NCBI GenBank assembly: GCA_013214715.1
Contig: JABSSB010000150.1
Coordinates: 1 to 15,214, forward strand
Source: Paracoccaceae bacterium
GTDB taxonomy: Bacteria; Pseudomonadota; Alphaproteobacteria; Rhodobacterales; Rhodobacteraceae
Direction: 5' to 3'
Length of the DNA: 15,214 nt
Shown here piece by piece: positions 15,046 to 15,214 of this stretch. The stretch's first letter is position 1, and every line of letters begins with the position of its first letter. Under the pieces are notes generated by a model that was not told the origin of the DNA, did no database searches, and was given only the letters and a program-made list of their open reading frames with translations. The translations under genes and the position numbers were made by a program.

Positions 15046-15214
15046 TTAACGGGACCTCGAAGCGGTGCCTTTCTCGCCTGTTCAGGGCCGGCTTTTAGAC
15101 CGAAATGGGAGCCTCGCGATCAAGCGTCTTCGATTGGCCTCATCGGTTTCGGCTTGAGTTTTTGAGCTGAAACACGATTTTGCGGGTTTGGCATACAGCA
15201 TCCTAGGCGATCCT
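15046..15214. other. Right edge, no recognised feature
   Basis: The last 169 bases contain no gene I can support. The open frames on both strands are short and do not match a family I know. AGGAT occurs twice within 15 bases on the minus strand at the extreme end. The stretch directly abuts the truncated remnant, so it may lie beyond an insertion or deletion junction. Confidence 0.4.

Noticed and set aside
14902..15165. 87-residue plus-strand open frame at the right edge
   Set aside because: It overlaps the better-supported minus-strand remnant and shows no motif that I recognise.
1..15214. CRISPR array, tRNA or rRNA gene
   Set aside because: No regularly spaced repeat array, cloverleaf-compatible segment with tRNA landmarks, or rRNA-like stretch was noticed on either strand.

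Overview
The window looks like chromosomal DNA of an alphaproteobacterium, most likely a marine Rhodobacteraceae (Roseobacter group) member. The evidence is the GC-rich codon use, the alphaproteobacterial Pho/Pst gene order, the large extracytoplasmic extensions of PstC and PstA, and a PAS_5-type regulator. I infer the taxonomy from gene content and style; no rRNA is present.

Layout from left to right. Positions 1-580 hold no intact gene, only a probable decayed transposase fragment on the minus strand and a 28-bp near-palindrome. A PAS-domain protein (minus strand, GTG start) diverges from a plus-strand housekeeping run: yicC (endoribonuclease family), gmk (guanylate kinase), a gamma-class carbonic-anhydrase-like protein and a PLP-dependent cystathionine synthase/lyase-family enzyme. 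Spacing in this run is 22 bp or less, with two ATGA overlaps. It leads 16 bp later into phoR.

The centre (4733-12200) is a complete phosphate-starvation locus: phoR, pstS, pstC, pstA, pstB, phoU, phoB. A well-formed Pho box of three 7-mers with an 11-bp period lies in front of pstS. A strong intrinsic terminator follows pstS and probably lets the binding protein be made in excess over the transporter. PstS binds phosphate in the periplasm, PstC and PstA form the channel and PstB drives it. PhoU links transporter state to the kinase PhoR, which controls PhoB, and PhoB acts back at the Pho box. PhoR here has no visible membrane segment.

phoB meets a convergent LysR-type regulator across a 47-bp gap containing a GC-rich hairpin. 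The regulator diverges from gcdH (glutaryl-CoA dehydrogenase). After gcdH the sequence turns AT-rich, with two hairpins and a truncated minus-strand coding remnant, tentatively the tail of a helicase or restriction-subunit-like protein. The last 170 bases hold nothing I recognise. The two window ends look like accessory DNA; the middle is conserved core genome. I did not find a convincing new biological system. The most interesting points are regulatory and architectural details of the Pho locus and the decayed edges.
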